NCBI GenBank assembly: GCA_902800065.1
Contig: CADCDE010000026.1
Location: 1 to 40,539, forward strand
Length of the DNA: 40,539 nt
Source: an uncultured Ruminococcus sp.
Lineage (GTDB): Bacteria; Bacillota; Clostridia; Oscillospirales; Acutalibacteraceae
Direction: 5' to 3'
Under the pieces are notes generated by a model. That model saw only the letters and a program-made list of their open reading frames with translations, was not told the origin of the DNA and did not search any database. Shown piece by piece: positions 16,746-24,666 of this stretch (its first letter is position 1; every line of letters begins with the position of its first letter). A program made the position numbers and the translations under genes.

Positions 16746-17099
16746 TCAGCATATCGTTGATAAAAGCAAATTAAAATCAAAATCCCAGCTCACATCTATA
16801 AAATGCCCAAACATAAATTTTTCATTTGTAATGCAGGCACATATCATATTTTCGGACGGTACAAGCACAAAGCTGTCAAAAATCAATTCTGAACACTGTT
16901 CTTCAAAAACATTGTTTGCTTTTTCAACAGCCGATTTTATAAGCGTATCCGAATTTTCGACAGCATATTTCAGCTTTTCAAAATAAATTTCTGTAAAACC
17001 ATCTTCGTTTCCCCATATATAATAGCTTTCGGGTGATGTATAAGGATCTTGAAATTTATTATTTTCTCCAATTATAGATTTTACTCTATCAATATTCAT
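16746..17099 (-). CDS. Hypothetical protein (117 aa)
   Basis: The function is not recognised. The protein is soluble and acidic, with no signal peptide or membrane segment, and starts MNIDRVKSIIGENN. An AAGGACG site lies about eight bases before the ATG. It starts 13 bases after the yigZ stop codon and is followed 33 bases later by the S26-like peptidase gene, so all three are probably cotranscribed. Confidence 0.6.
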   Translation of the reverse strand: MNIDRVKSIIGENNKFQDPYTSPESYYIWGNEDGFTEIYFEKLKYAVENSDTLIKSAVEKANNVFEEQCSELIFDSFVLVPSENMICACITNEKFMFGHFIDVSWDFDFNLLLSTIC

Positions 17100-17112
17100 A
17101 GTATACGTCCTT

Positions 17113-17736
17113 TTATTTCATCTTGAAAAATCTTTCATCTATAATTTCCGTTTCGACACTTCCACAAGTCGTATCTGCAAGCTGTTTTTGAAATTTCACG
17201 AAATTTTCGGGCGAAATATGATACTCTATTTCAACCTTATCCGTAAAATTCGTATTGTCGATAACTCCGTTATTGCCTGGGATAAGTCCCGATATTTTGC
17301 CGTATTGATTATAGTCGCACTGCAAAACCGCTATATTACAGCTTTCCATTGTAATTATATTTCCTGCTTCAAGGGCAATTTTCGCACCTTTGGTATATGC
17401 CCTGACAAGTCCCCCTGCACCTAATAATATTCCTCCGAAATACCTCGTCACTACCACAACTACATCTGTTACACCCGATTTTATTATAACGTCAAGTGTC
17501 GGTACACCTGCCGTACCGTGAGGTTCACCGTCATCCGAATATCTCTGTATATTTCCGTCTCTCAGAACATACGCATATACATTGTGAGTTGCGTCCCAAT
17601 GCTTTTGTCTCTTTTCATTGATAAAATCCAATGCCTCCTGCTCAGTCACAACAGGCTTTACATATCCGATGAATTTCGACCTCTGCTCGATAAATTCATC
17701 ACTTGATTCAAACTCCACTGTCTTATAAACCGCCAA
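17113..17736 (-). CDS. yigZ: YigZ/IMPACT family protein
   Basis: This 207-residue protein has the IMPACT/UPF0029 N-terminal domain with DDGEPHGTAG near 68-77 and RYFGGILLGAGGLVRAY near 98-114, then a C-terminal ferredoxin-like domain. The family is linked to translation control and nucleic-acid binding, but the biochemical role in bacteria is not settled. The start is TTG at 17736 with GGTGAAG seven bases upstream, and the protein then begins MAVYKTVEF. It lies downstream of rpmE, which has its own terminator. Confidence 0.9.
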   Translation of the reverse strand: MAVYKTVEFESSDEFIEQRSKFIGYVKPVVTEQEALDFINEKRQKHWDATHNVYAYVLRDGNIQRYSDDGEPHGTAGVPTLDVIIKSGVTDVVVVVTRYFGGILLGAGGLVRAYTKGAKIALEAGNIITMESCNIAVLQCDYNQYGKISGLIPGNNGVIDNTNFTDKVEIEYHISPENFVKFQKQLADTTCGSVETEIIDERFFKMK

Positions 17737-17757
17737 TTATCTTCACCAACTTTTTTA

Positions 17758-17797
17758 TATATAAGAAAACAGGCGGTACATTGACATATGCACCGCC
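17758..17797 (-). terminator. Intrinsic terminator of rpmE
   Basis: On the minus strand GGCGGTGCAT and ATGTACCGCC (17797-17788 and 17781-17772) form a 10-bp stem with one G-U pair, followed by a T-rich TGTTTTCTTATAT. It lies between rpmE and yigZ. Confidence 0.75.
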
Positions 17798-17842
17798 CAT
17801 AACCTACTGCAATTTAATCAAAAAAACTTCGGCAATCAAGCA

Positions 17843-18043
17843 TTATTTCATGCCAAAACGCTTCTTAAACTTGTCAACACGACCGCCTGTATCCACCAAT
17901 TTCTGTCTTCCTGTGAAGAACGGGTGACACTTTGAGCAAATTTCAACTCTGATGTCCGACTTTGTTGAACCTGTTTCAATAACATTACCGCAAGCACAAG
18001 TAATGGTTGTCTGATTATACTTCGGATGAATATTCTCTTTCAT
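17843..18043 (-). CDS. rpmE: 50S ribosomal protein L31
   Basis: This 66-residue ribosomal protein bridges the large and small subunits. The start MKENIHP, the [10 protein letters not shown] segment and the VDKFKKRFG end are typical. It is the zinc-binding (C+) form, with C16, C18, C36 and C39 present, so it can store zinc and may be exchanged for a C-minus paralogue when zinc is low. It has its own promoter and terminator. An AGAGGTG site precedes the ATG. Confidence 0.97.
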   Translation of the reverse strand: MKENIHPKYNQTTITCACGNVIETGSTKSDIRVEICSKCHPFFTGRQKLVDTGGRVDKFKKRFGMK

Positions 18044-18084
18044 TTTAGATTCACCTCTTTCTCCCCTACATAGATAACAAAGGT

Positions 18085-18113
18085 ATTATAACATATCACT
18101 TTACAAATTGCAA
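18085..18113 (-). promoter_or_regulatory. Promoter of rpmE
   Basis: TTGCAA (18113-18108) and TATAAT (18090-18085) are separated by 17 bases on the minus strand, about 42 bases before the rpmE ATG. Confidence 0.7.
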
Positions 18114-18127
18114 GAAAAATTTTAAAA

Positions 18128-18167
18128 TTTCCCGAAATAAGTTTTCATCTTGACTTATCACGGGAAA
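18128..18167. promoter_or_regulatory. Inverted repeat over the trmL promoter
   Basis: TTTCCCG-aa-ATAAG (18128-18141) is mirrored by CTTAT-ca-CGGGAAA (18154-18167). The right arm overlaps the last two bases of the trmL -35 box and the spacer, so this may be an operator. It could also form a hairpin in a plus-strand transcript. Confidence 0.4.
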
Positions 18168-18177
18168 ATATTATAAT
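18150..18177 (+). promoter_or_regulatory. Promoter of trmL
   Basis: TTGACT (18150-18155) and TATAAT (18172-18177) have a 16-base spacer, about 41 bases before the trmL ATG. It diverges from the rpmE promoter. Confidence 0.7.
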
Positions 18178-18218
18178 TATAATTAAAATTGAAATAATTA
18201 AACGGAGTTGTATATATA

Positions 18219-18734
18219 ATGTCTGAATTGAATATCGTACTTGTTGAACCAGAAATACCTCAGAATACAGGAAATATTGCAAGAACCTGTGCCGTGACAG
18301 GTGCAAGACTTCACATTGTAAAGCCTATGGGATTCACTCCCACCGACAAGCATCTCAAAAGAGCAGGGCTTGATTACTGGAATTACCTTGACCTGACGTA
18401 CTATGAAAATCTTGAAGATTTCTTTGAAAAGACCAAAGGCGGGGTTTACTACTATTTTTCCAAAAAAGCCAATCACAGATACACGGATATTTCATATCCC
18501 GATAAATGCTATATAGTTTTCGGAAAGGAAACAAAAGGTTTACCCGAAAAACTTTTATATGACAATCCCGAATCGACTGTAAGGATACCAATGCTTGACG
18601 GAGCAAGATGTCTTAATTTATCGAGTGCCGCCGCTGTTGCAGCCTATGAGGTTCTCAGACAATGGGATTTCCCTGAGCTGTCCAATGACGGCAGACTCAA
18701 AGAATATAACTGGAAAGTGAGGAATGAATTATGA
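18219..18734 (+). CDS. trmL: tRNA (cytidine/uridine-34 2'-O)-methyltransferase
   Basis: This 171-residue SPOUT methyltransferase methylates the ribose of the wobble base in leucine tRNAs using S-adenosylmethionine. Motifs are EIPQNTGNIARTCA at 12-25, FGKETKGLPE near 105-114, and IPMLDGARCLNLSSAAAVAAYE near 125-146, the trefoil-knot cofactor site. The length is normal for this minimal one-domain family. Its stop overlaps the start of the CBS gene by four bases (ATGA), so translation of the pair is coupled. Confidence 0.92.
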   Translation: MSELNIVLVEPEIPQNTGNIARTCAVTGARLHIVKPMGFTPTDKHLKRAGLDYWNYLDLTYYENLEDFFEKTKGGVYYYFSKKANHRYTDISYPDKCYIVFGKETKGLPEKLLYDNPESTVRIPMLDGARCLNLSSAAAVAAYEVLRQWDFPELSNDGRLKEYNWKVRNEL

Positions 18735-19420
18735 GAAGTGACGATTTTCTCGACAGGTACAAAAAATTAGAAGAAGCTCTAAATTTAAAATACGGGCTTG
18801 ACGAAAAAACTTTCGGCAGTCCCGTTGTCAAGTTCATAAACGACAAGGAAAGCAAGAATTACAGGGAAAAGCTTGACCTATGCCGTGAGATAAGGAATTT
18901 CCTCTCACATCACGCTGATATAGGCGGTGAACCCATCATTGAACCGTCAGAGGGTATCATAAAATTTCTTGATGAAGTGATACAATACGTTGAAAGACCT
19001 CCCCTTGCGATAGGCTTCTGCACAACCTATGAAAATGTCCTCAAAACATCCCCCACGCAAAAAGCCCAGACTGTCATGAAAAAAATGCAGAGAATGGGAT
19101 TTTCTCATATTCCCGTTGTATCCGAGGGTGAATTTATAGGTGTTTTCAGTATAAGCACTGTTTTCAGCTATGCCCTGAAATACGGTATCACCGAAGAATT
19201 AACGATAGGTGATTTCGAGGAATTCCTCCCACCAGATAAGCATGAAAATGAGCGTTTCAAGTTCATGCACAAAGATGTCAGTCTGTTTGAAGTAAGGGCG
19301 GAATTTGAAAAAAAGCCTTTCAGAAGCAAAAAATTAGCCGTGATATTCCTCACAGACAATGGCACTCCCTACGGTAAAATTGTCGGACTCCTCACCCCTT
19401 GGGACATAATCAATGCATAA
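18731..19420 (+). CDS. CBS-domain protein with HEPN-like N-terminal region
   Basis: This 229-residue protein has a helical N-terminal region (about 1-90) carrying CREIRNFLSHHADI; R55-N56-F57-L58-S59-H60 fits the RNxxxH (R-x4-H) motif of HEPN ribonucleases. From about 100 two CBS-like repeats follow (VMKKMQRMGFSHIPVV and a second around 180-229 ending LLTPWDIINA), which usually bind adenine nucleotides. The fusion would be a nucleotide-controlled RNA-binding or RNA-cleaving protein. The HEPN call rests on one short motif and a helical look; it may be a non-catalytic helical domain. The coupling to trmL hints at a tRNA connection. Confidence 0.6.
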   Translation: MRSDDFLDRYKKLEEALNLKYGLDEKTFGSPVVKFINDKESKNYREKLDLCREIRNFLSHHADIGGEPIIEPSEGIIKFLDEVIQYVERPPLAIGFCTTYENVLKTSPTQKAQTVMKKMQRMGFSHIPVVSEGEFIGVFSISTVFSYALKYGITEELTIGDFEEFLPPDKHENERFKFMHKDVSLFEVRAEFEKKPFRSKKLAVIFLTDNGTPYGKIVGLLTPWDIINA

Positions 19421-19424
19421 TTTT

Positions 19425-19453
19425 GTCATTCTAAGCGACAGCGAAGAATCTTT
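19425..19453. repeat. Dispersed palindromic repeat, partial copy E
   Basis: GTCATTCTAAGCGACAGCGA followed by AGAATCTTT is half of the 63-bp palindrome. It fills the gap between the convergent CBS and MerR genes and stops at the MerR stop codon. Confidence 0.65.
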
Positions 19454-20179
19454 TCAGCTCTTACAGAATATTTTTATTGCAGATGAAACAAATTCTGCAG
19501 TACCTTTGCCATGTTTGTCAATGTTATTTTTGAATCTCTCGTCACAGACATACATTTGTCCCAAGCCTGAAAGAATTTCATTTGTGCAGTTATAGAAATT
19601 TTGCGTTATAAAATCCTGCAATTTTTTGACAAGCAACTGTACATCATTGTCAGACGGTGAAAAACCCTCTTTCATAGAATCCCCAAATTCCCCGAAAATA
19701 CTGTCAAAATCTTCATAAACATTATTTGTAATATCCTTTGATTTAGACTTATATTCATTGTATGCCGAGGTATTTCCCCAGCGTTTTTTCACCTCGTCTT
19801 CAAAATCATTTTTTGCATTTTCAAATTGTGTGTTGTCGAATATATCCATTTGAATTTCTCCTTTCTGTTCGATAGCTTCAAGAGCCGAAATAATTTTTTC
19901 AAGCCTTTGTTTTTTGAGTGTCAAGAGATATTTCTGTTCTTTGATAATATCCTGCTTGTTATAATTCTGATATGACAATATCTCCGAAATGCTTTTCAGC
20001 GAAAAATCAAGCTCACGGTAAAATAAAATTTCCTGCATACGTTCAAGGGATTTTTCGTCATAGAATCTGTAACCGTTGTTCTGGTCAATGAAAGACGGTT
20101 TCAGCAAGCCTATTTTATCGTAATAACGGAGAGTTCTTACTGTGACACCAGTTAATTCTGCGAATTCCTTTATAAGCAT
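19454..20179 (-). CDS. MerR-family regulator with TipAS-like domain
   Basis: This protein of 241 residues starts MLIKEFAELTGVTVRTLRYYDKIGLLKP, a standard MerR winged helix (1-70), followed by a dimerisation coiled coil (about 75-115) and a C-terminal TipAS-like domain ending KHGKGTAEFVSSAI. TipAS domains bind thiopeptide and other antibiotics and turn the promoter on. The ATG at 20179 follows GGTGAG; the longer frame to 20236 covers the promoter. Its own promoter has the 19-base spacer characteristic of MerR targets, so it probably activates itself. No efflux or resistance gene is adjacent. Confidence 0.88.
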   Translation of the reverse strand: MLIKEFAELTGVTVRTLRYYDKIGLLKPSFIDQNNGYRFYDEKSLERMQEILFYRELDFSLKSISEILSYQNYNKQDIIKEQKYLLTLKKQRLEKIISALEAIEQKGEIQMDIFDNTQFENAKNDFEDEVKKRWGNTSAYNEYKSKSKDITNNVYEDFDSIFGEFGDSMKEGFSPSDNDVQLLVKKLQDFITQNFYNCTNEILSGLGQMYVCDERFKNNIDKHGKGTAEFVSSAIKIFCKS

Positions 20180-20205
20180 TTTCAAATTTCTCACCCCTTG
20201 AAACA

Positions 20206-20236
20206 AGTATAAACCATGACGCAAGGTCAATGTCAA
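20206..20236 (-). promoter_or_regulatory. MerR-type promoter of the TipAS regulator
   Basis: TTGACA (20236-20231) and TATACT (20211-20206) are separated by 19 bases on the minus strand, the over-long spacer that MerR proteins untwist. An imperfect dyad GACC-N9-GGTT lies within the spacer. Confidence 0.75.
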
Positions 20237-20248
20237 TACATTTTTCTA

Positions 20249-20293
20249 AAAAAATTTCAAAGGCTGTATACGGATTTTTCCTGTATACAGCCT
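20249..20293 (-). terminator. Terminator of the polysaccharide operon
   Basis: GGCTGTATAC (20262-20271) and GTATACAGCC (20283-20292) form a perfect 10-bp stem that overlaps the stop codon of the GT2 fusion gene. On the minus strand TTTGAAATTTTTTT follows; on the plus strand TATTTTTTTATA follows, so it may work both ways. Confidence 0.75.
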
Positions 20294-21893
20294 ATTTTTT
20301 TATATTCTTCAATGCAGACATGATGAATTTATCAGTTTTTCGTCTTTCAAGTTCAAAATTTATTCCATGTTCGGCTCTTTTCAAAAGAGTATCAATTCTC
20401 GACTGCATGGGCGGTTCCTCAACGCTGAATTTATCATTATTACCGCCGTCAAGAAAATACTCAAAAACATACTTTTTATTTTCAAAGCCTTTCGGACATT
20501 TTTCAAGACTTCTCCAATGTTCCTTCGGCACATACATTGTCGGATCACATAATATTTCGGCATTTCTGCCCGTGTAATCCAAAAATATCTCCTTTCCCCT
20601 GTATTCTCTGACTGAAACAGAATCAAATTTTTCCAACCCCTCACGAAATAAATTTTCATACTCCTTTGGAATTTCACTTAAACCAAAACTTGCACAAAAG
20701 GCAATATTATTTTTCGTCAGGGGATTTATAAGAGATTTGCCAGCATAATAGGGATTCCATATCTGGTCACTACCGTAAATGTTTATATCAGCTTTTTTGG
20801 TGTATTTCATACGCCTGTTGAAATCCGTTATTTTATATACCCTGTAATTTTTCTTCGGGAAAAATCTCTCGATTTTACCGCCCGTTATCCGCCATATCAG
20901 ATACTTGAAATTAAAAAAACTTTTGCCGATATTATATACTTTCCCGTATCTTGAAAATATATAATTGACAGCGTAATTTTGCAGTCTGTTGCCGTAATTT
21001 TCATTGTCATTGAGAGTATGTATACCTATTGTCAAGCCTTTTCGGGGCATTATTTTCGGGAAATATCTGTACAATATCAATAATTTTCCTTTGAGTAACT
21101 TCTTTTCAGCTAATGCAAATGCTTTTTCGATAATTTCATCTCTTATATCGAAATGTACGGCTAAATCAAATAAACATTCCGTCAGCTTCCTTTCAGCCGA
21201 ATGAATAACAGACGGATATTTCATACACTCCTCATAAATAAAAAGACTGCATTTAAGCATATCATATTTTTGATTAAATCCCATAAAGCCATTCATTGCA
21301 CCATTTGGATTATTTCTGTAAAAATATCCCTGATATTTTATCAGTCTGATACTCTCACACATTGCAAAATATTTATGAATGATATAAGTATCTTCGGCAT
21401 AGTCCATATCGGGAAATTCTATTTTTTCGAGAATATATTTCCGAAACAACTTTCCCCATATACAAGTAGTATATCGCTTTAAAGAAAAATAATCCCCCAA
21501 AACTTTTTCTTTGTCAAAGACAGTTTCATCTTGATTTATGTAAATATCATTTTTATATTCGGCTTCATCAACGGAATTACAGCACACTATATCATAATTT
21601 TTAATTTCACTTGACATTCTTTCAAGAAAATCCGTTTTGATAGTATCATCACTGTCAATGAATGTTATATACTCGCCCTTTGCAAGTTCCAAACCCTTTT
21701 GGCGTGCCATTGAAACACCTTTATTTTCCTGACGGAAATATATTATTTTATCGAATTTTCCGCAAATTTCAGGTGTATTGTCTGTTGAACCGTCATCTAT
21801 GACTATAATTTCAAAATCTCCGTAGCTTTGGCATAAAACACTCTCAATGCACTCCGATATATATTTTTCTCCGTTGAATACGGGGATTATCAC
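20292..21893 (-). CDS. GT2 glycosyltransferase fused to a pyruvyltransferase-like domain
   Basis: Residues 1-230 are a GT-A family 2 glycosyltransferase (IIPVFNGEKY, VIDDGSTDNT, FIDSDDTIK with the DxD-type metal site, and a later DTYIIHKY). Residues about 285-533 look like the polysaccharide pyruvyl transferase family (GIHTLNDNENYGNRLQNYA, IYGSDQIWNP, AFCASFGLSEIP, SVREYRGKEIF, LCDPTMYVP). It may both add a sugar and place a pyruvyl ketal on it. The start is uncertain: GTG 21893 is 17 bases from GGAG (21914-21911), while a rare ATT at 21902 has ideal 8-base spacing. It overlaps the upstream Wzy-like gene by about 50 bases. Confidence 0.82.
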   Translation of the reverse strand: MIIPVFNGEKYISECIESVLCQSYGDFEIIVIDDGSTDNTPEICGKFDKIIYFRQENKGVSMARQKGLELAKGEYITFIDSDDTIKTDFLERMSSEIKNYDIVCCNSVDEAEYKNDIYINQDETVFDKEKVLGDYFSLKRYTTCIWGKLFRKYILEKIEFPDMDYAEDTYIIHKYFAMCESIRLIKYQGYFYRNNPNGAMNGFMGFNQKYDMLKCSLFIYEECMKYPSVIHSAERKLTECLFDLAVHFDIRDEIIEKAFALAEKKLLKGKLLILYRYFPKIMPRKGLTIGIHTLNDNENYGNRLQNYAVNYIFSRYGKVYNIGKSFFNFKYLIWRITGGKIERFFPKKNYRVYKITDFNRRMKYTKKADINIYGSDQIWNPYYAGKSLINPLTKNNIAFCASFGLSEIPKEYENLFREGLEKFDSVSVREYRGKEIFLDYTGRNAEILCDPTMYVPKEHWRSLEKCPKGFENKKYVFEYFLDGGNNDKFSVEEPPMQSRIDTLLKRAEHGINFELERRKTDKFIMSALKNIKK

Positions 21894-23013
21894 GCTTATA
21901 ATTTTTACCGCTCCTTTTCATTGCATAAAGCATTATTATCCATGCTATGAATGTTATATCCATTGTTATTTCGACAGTTCCCAGAATTGCATAAACGTAC
22001 ACAATACACATCAATGGATAACAATTTTTATTTTCCTTCAGCCCTGTAACATATACTGCAATTAAAATCAATATCACTGCACATATTATTCCCTGTTCAC
22101 ATACACAGTTCCAAAAACCATTCTGTGCATTGGGATACCAGTCTGTTGCACCTATCCACACTTCATACGCTGTATTATAACCGTATCCAAAAATCAAATG
22201 ATTTTTAATTATCAAGGGCAGATAATCGAATATTACCGTTCTTCCTGTCATGCCTGCCGTTCTGTGCAGGATATTGACGATAAAATACTGCACGGGATAT
22301 ATCCCCATAACAAAATCATATACAAACGGAAATATTACCGACATTCCCACGGCTGAAACAAAAAATATTCTTTTTTGAAGTAATTTTTCAGCTCTTATAA
22401 AAATAAGTACCGCCAATATTCCGATACCCACTGCACCCGTCATACAATTTACCCTTACACTTATGTAAAACGATAATACAAATATTCCCGCAAGCAGGAA
22501 AGTATTTTTCTTTCTCTGCATACAGTAAAGCACTACCAATTCAATATGCTTGTATGAAACGGAAAATTTGTTTCCCAAAAGACATTCATATCTGAATGCT
22601 CTCGGATAAAACAGCACTAAAAAATCATTCATCAGAACATACACAAACGATAAAAAAAGAAATATTTTGATAACAAATTGAATATTTTTGAATTTCAGTG
22701 CATATAAAAGCACCTGTATTATTTCAAATATTATCAGGACATGAAAAGCACCACCGACAAGAGTATGTGTGTAAATATAATTATCCTTGTTGACGAATGC
22801 CGAAATCATTGTGAATATCGAATACACTCCAAATAAAATGAGTATAAAAATATCTTTTTTCCTGAAACAGATATTCGGCAATATCGCAAGAAATAATATT
22901 ATTGCTGTTATACGCTGTATGAAAAGATACGGAAATTTCACAAATACCGCATTATACAGCAATATAAGCATTATCCCCGTATAAACGGTTTTCAACGAAA
23001 TTTTTATACTCAC
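21844..23013 (-). CDS. O-antigen ligase/Wzy-like polysaccharide polymerase
   Basis: This roughly 389-residue protein is almost entirely hydrophobic, with about ten membrane segments and a larger outside loop near residues 250-300 containing GMTGRTVIFDYLPLIIKNHLIFGYGYNT, the RxxxW/GxG-like loop seen in Wzy and O-antigen ligase proteins. It probably polymerises or attaches surface-glycan repeats at the membrane. Its place among glycosyltransferases supports this. The GTG start at 23013 directly abuts a GGGGGGA run, so the true start is uncertain. A repeat (23031-23093) sits just upstream. Confidence 0.75.
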   Translation of the reverse strand: MSIKISLKTVYTGIMLILLYNAVFVKFPYLFIQRITAIILFLAILPNICFRKKDIFILILFGVYSIFTMISAFVNKDNYIYTHTLVGGAFHVLIIFEIIQVLLYALKFKNIQFVIKIFLFLSFVYVLMNDFLVLFYPRAFRYECLLGNKFSVSYKHIELVVLYCMQRKKNTFLLAGIFVLSFYISVRVNCMTGAVGIGILAVLIFIRAEKLLQKRIFFVSAVGMSVIFPFVYDFVMGIYPVQYFIVNILHRTAGMTGRTVIFDYLPLIIKNHLIFGYGYNTAYEVWIGATDWYPNAQNGFWNCVCEQGIICAVILILIAVYVTGLKENKNCYPLMCIVYVYAILGTVEITMDITFIAWIIMLYAMKRSGKNYKRDNPRIQRRKIYIGVH

Positions 23014-23030
23014 TCCCCCCTGTCTGTACT

Positions 23031-23093
23031 GTCATTCTGAGGAATGAAGTGACGAAGAATCTTTAAAAGATTCCTCACTCTGTTCGGAATGAC
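23031..23093. repeat. Dispersed palindromic repeat, copy B
   Basis: This 63-bp copy runs from GTCATTCTGAGGAATGAAGT to CTGTTCGGAATGAC. It lies inside the polysaccharide operon and overlaps the last six codons and stop of the DUF6625-type gene. The transcript would form a long hairpin just before the Wzy-like start. Confidence 0.8.
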
Positions 23094-24019
23094 ATACTTA
23101 TTAAGCGTCTTTTGAGTCCACGAATCTTCCATTTGATATGATACTGCAACAGATGAAGCGTAAAAGCCTTTTTCTTTATTTTCGGAAAATTATCCTTGGT
23201 AATTTCCATTTCCAAAGGTAAAAATCTGTTCGGGATAATTTTATAGATGTTTTTCAAATTTCCTTGATATTTCATTTTTCTTTCCTGCAAATGGATATAA
23301 AGATATTCTTCTTTAACAAGTTCATCTTTCATATAATATCTAAAAATTTTCCCGTTGTCCCATACATAGAGAGATTCCGTATCATCTGAAATAAATTCTC
23401 TTGTTTCGGGCTGAAAGGTAATTTTTATAAACTTCGTTGACAGTATCTTAAAATTCACCGAAAAATCTTTTTCATATACTTTTTTGCTGTGCCTTAAAAA
23501 TATATCGTGTATATTTTGCTTGTTATTATAACACTCGTCAAATATCACATTTTTGCTTGATGTAAATGCTTTTTTATAAATATTTTCTGACATGAAAAGA
23601 CGGTTGTTTTCATGTGTATTTCTGAATATCGTCAGATGTCCGAGGCAAAATGCTTTGTCATAGCCCTCAATGAAAAATTTTTCGATATCCCCAAAGATAA
23701 TATCATTGTCACAGTAACCCCAATATTCATAATCCTTCAGCATATACTCAAAGATATATCCGAAAACAGGGCGGTAATCGCATAATTTATAGGGATTCTT
23801 CAGTGATATATCAAAGTCAAAATATGACTGTATCTTATTTTTCATTTCATCAAATGACATATAAACAATATTCACGTTTTTTGGATAAGGATATTTCATT
23901 TTATCGTCAGTCAGTACGAGAAAATTAAATTTCGGATTATACTCACAGCTTTTCAGGAACAGCGGAAAATACTTCGGCATTTTACCGAAGTATGCCAAAA
24001 CAAGACAACATTTTTTCAT
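23075..24019 (-). CDS. DUF6625-type glycosyltransferase-like protein
   Basis: This 314-residue protein begins MKKCCLVLAYFGKMPKYFP and contains NPYKLCDYRPVFGYIFE and WGYCDNDIIFGD at 100-111, whose D104-x-D106 is a DxD-like metal site of GT-A enzymes. The pattern fits the DUF6625 family found in polysaccharide loci. There is no membrane segment. It overlaps the hexapeptide gene by four bases (ATGA). The last residues (SFRTE) and stop codon come from a dispersed repeat, so the original C-terminus may have been longer or different. Confidence 0.75.
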   Translation of the reverse strand: MKKCCLVLAYFGKMPKYFPLFLKSCEYNPKFNFLVLTDDKMKYPYPKNVNIVYMSFDEMKNKIQSYFDFDISLKNPYKLCDYRPVFGYIFEYMLKDYEYWGYCDNDIIFGDIEKFFIEGYDKAFCLGHLTIFRNTHENNRLFMSENIYKKAFTSSKNVIFDECYNNKQNIHDIFLRHSKKVYEKDFSVNFKILSTKFIKITFQPETREFISDDTESLYVWDNGKIFRYYMKDELVKEEYLYIHLQERKMKYQGNLKNIYKIIPNRFLPLEMEITKDNFPKIKKKAFTLHLLQYHIKWKIRGLKRRLISMSFRTE

Positions 24020-24666
24020 TCAGTCCACTCAACATTCTTTTTTATAATTTTTGCGGGAGTTCCGCCTATAAGACAATTTTTATCTTTCATTTTTATTCCG
24101 CATACGGTACTGTTGCAGGCTATTATCGAACCGTCTGTGATACAGCTTCCTTTCAGGACAGTAACATCTGATGATATCCATACATGGTCTTTTATTTCAA
24201 TTGCCTCAACAAACGGCTGTCTATTCACGGAATGACCATCTGTATCTCTGATACTTACGTTCCAGCCAATAAGAACATCTTTACCGAAAATTATTTTTTC
24301 TTGACATTCTATAAGTAAATTCCTGTTTGCATAGAAATTATTCCCGAAAGACAATTCACCGCTTTCAACGGATATTCCAAAACCCTCACCAAGATTGCAT
24401 TTTCCGTTGAAAATAATTTTTCCGTTTGAAATGCTTATATATCCCTTGTGTTCATTTACGAATTTTCCGCCCCTGTAACCTAATGTTATCATGCTTCTTG
24501 CGCAGTCTCCGTTTATGACAACACTGTTTTTATCAAGGATACCGAATTTTGTATTATATCTCACACGGACAGGCAATTTCACAGCCTGATTTTTAGGCAG
24601 ACATCTGTAATTGAAATAAACTGTTTTCGGCAGGTCTATGATATATTTCAAACATTCCTTCATCAT
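24016..24666 (-). CDS. Hexapeptide-repeat acyltransferase
   Basis: This 216-residue protein has left-handed beta-helix hexapeptide repeats from about residue 70 (ISISNGKIIFNGKCNLGEG, IIFGKDVLIGWNVSI, IEIKDHVWISSDVTVLKG, SIIACNSTVCG) and the catalytic-type DTDGH at about 143-147. The C-terminal LIGGTPAKIIKKN is typical of sugar O-acetyltransferases. It probably acetylates a sugar of the surface polysaccharide. The ATG at 24666 is followed by a second ATG; both overlap the end of the upstream GT2 gene. Confidence 0.88.
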   Translation of the reverse strand: MMKECLKYIIDLPKTVYFNYRCLPKNQAVKLPVRVRYNTKFGILDKNSVVINGDCARSMITLGYRGGKFVNEHKGYISISNGKIIFNGKCNLGEGFGISVESGELSFGNNFYANRNLLIECQEKIIFGKDVLIGWNVSIRDTDGHSVNRQPFVEAIEIKDHVWISSDVTVLKGSCITDGSIIACNSTVCGIKMKDKNCLIGGTPAKIIKKNVEWTE

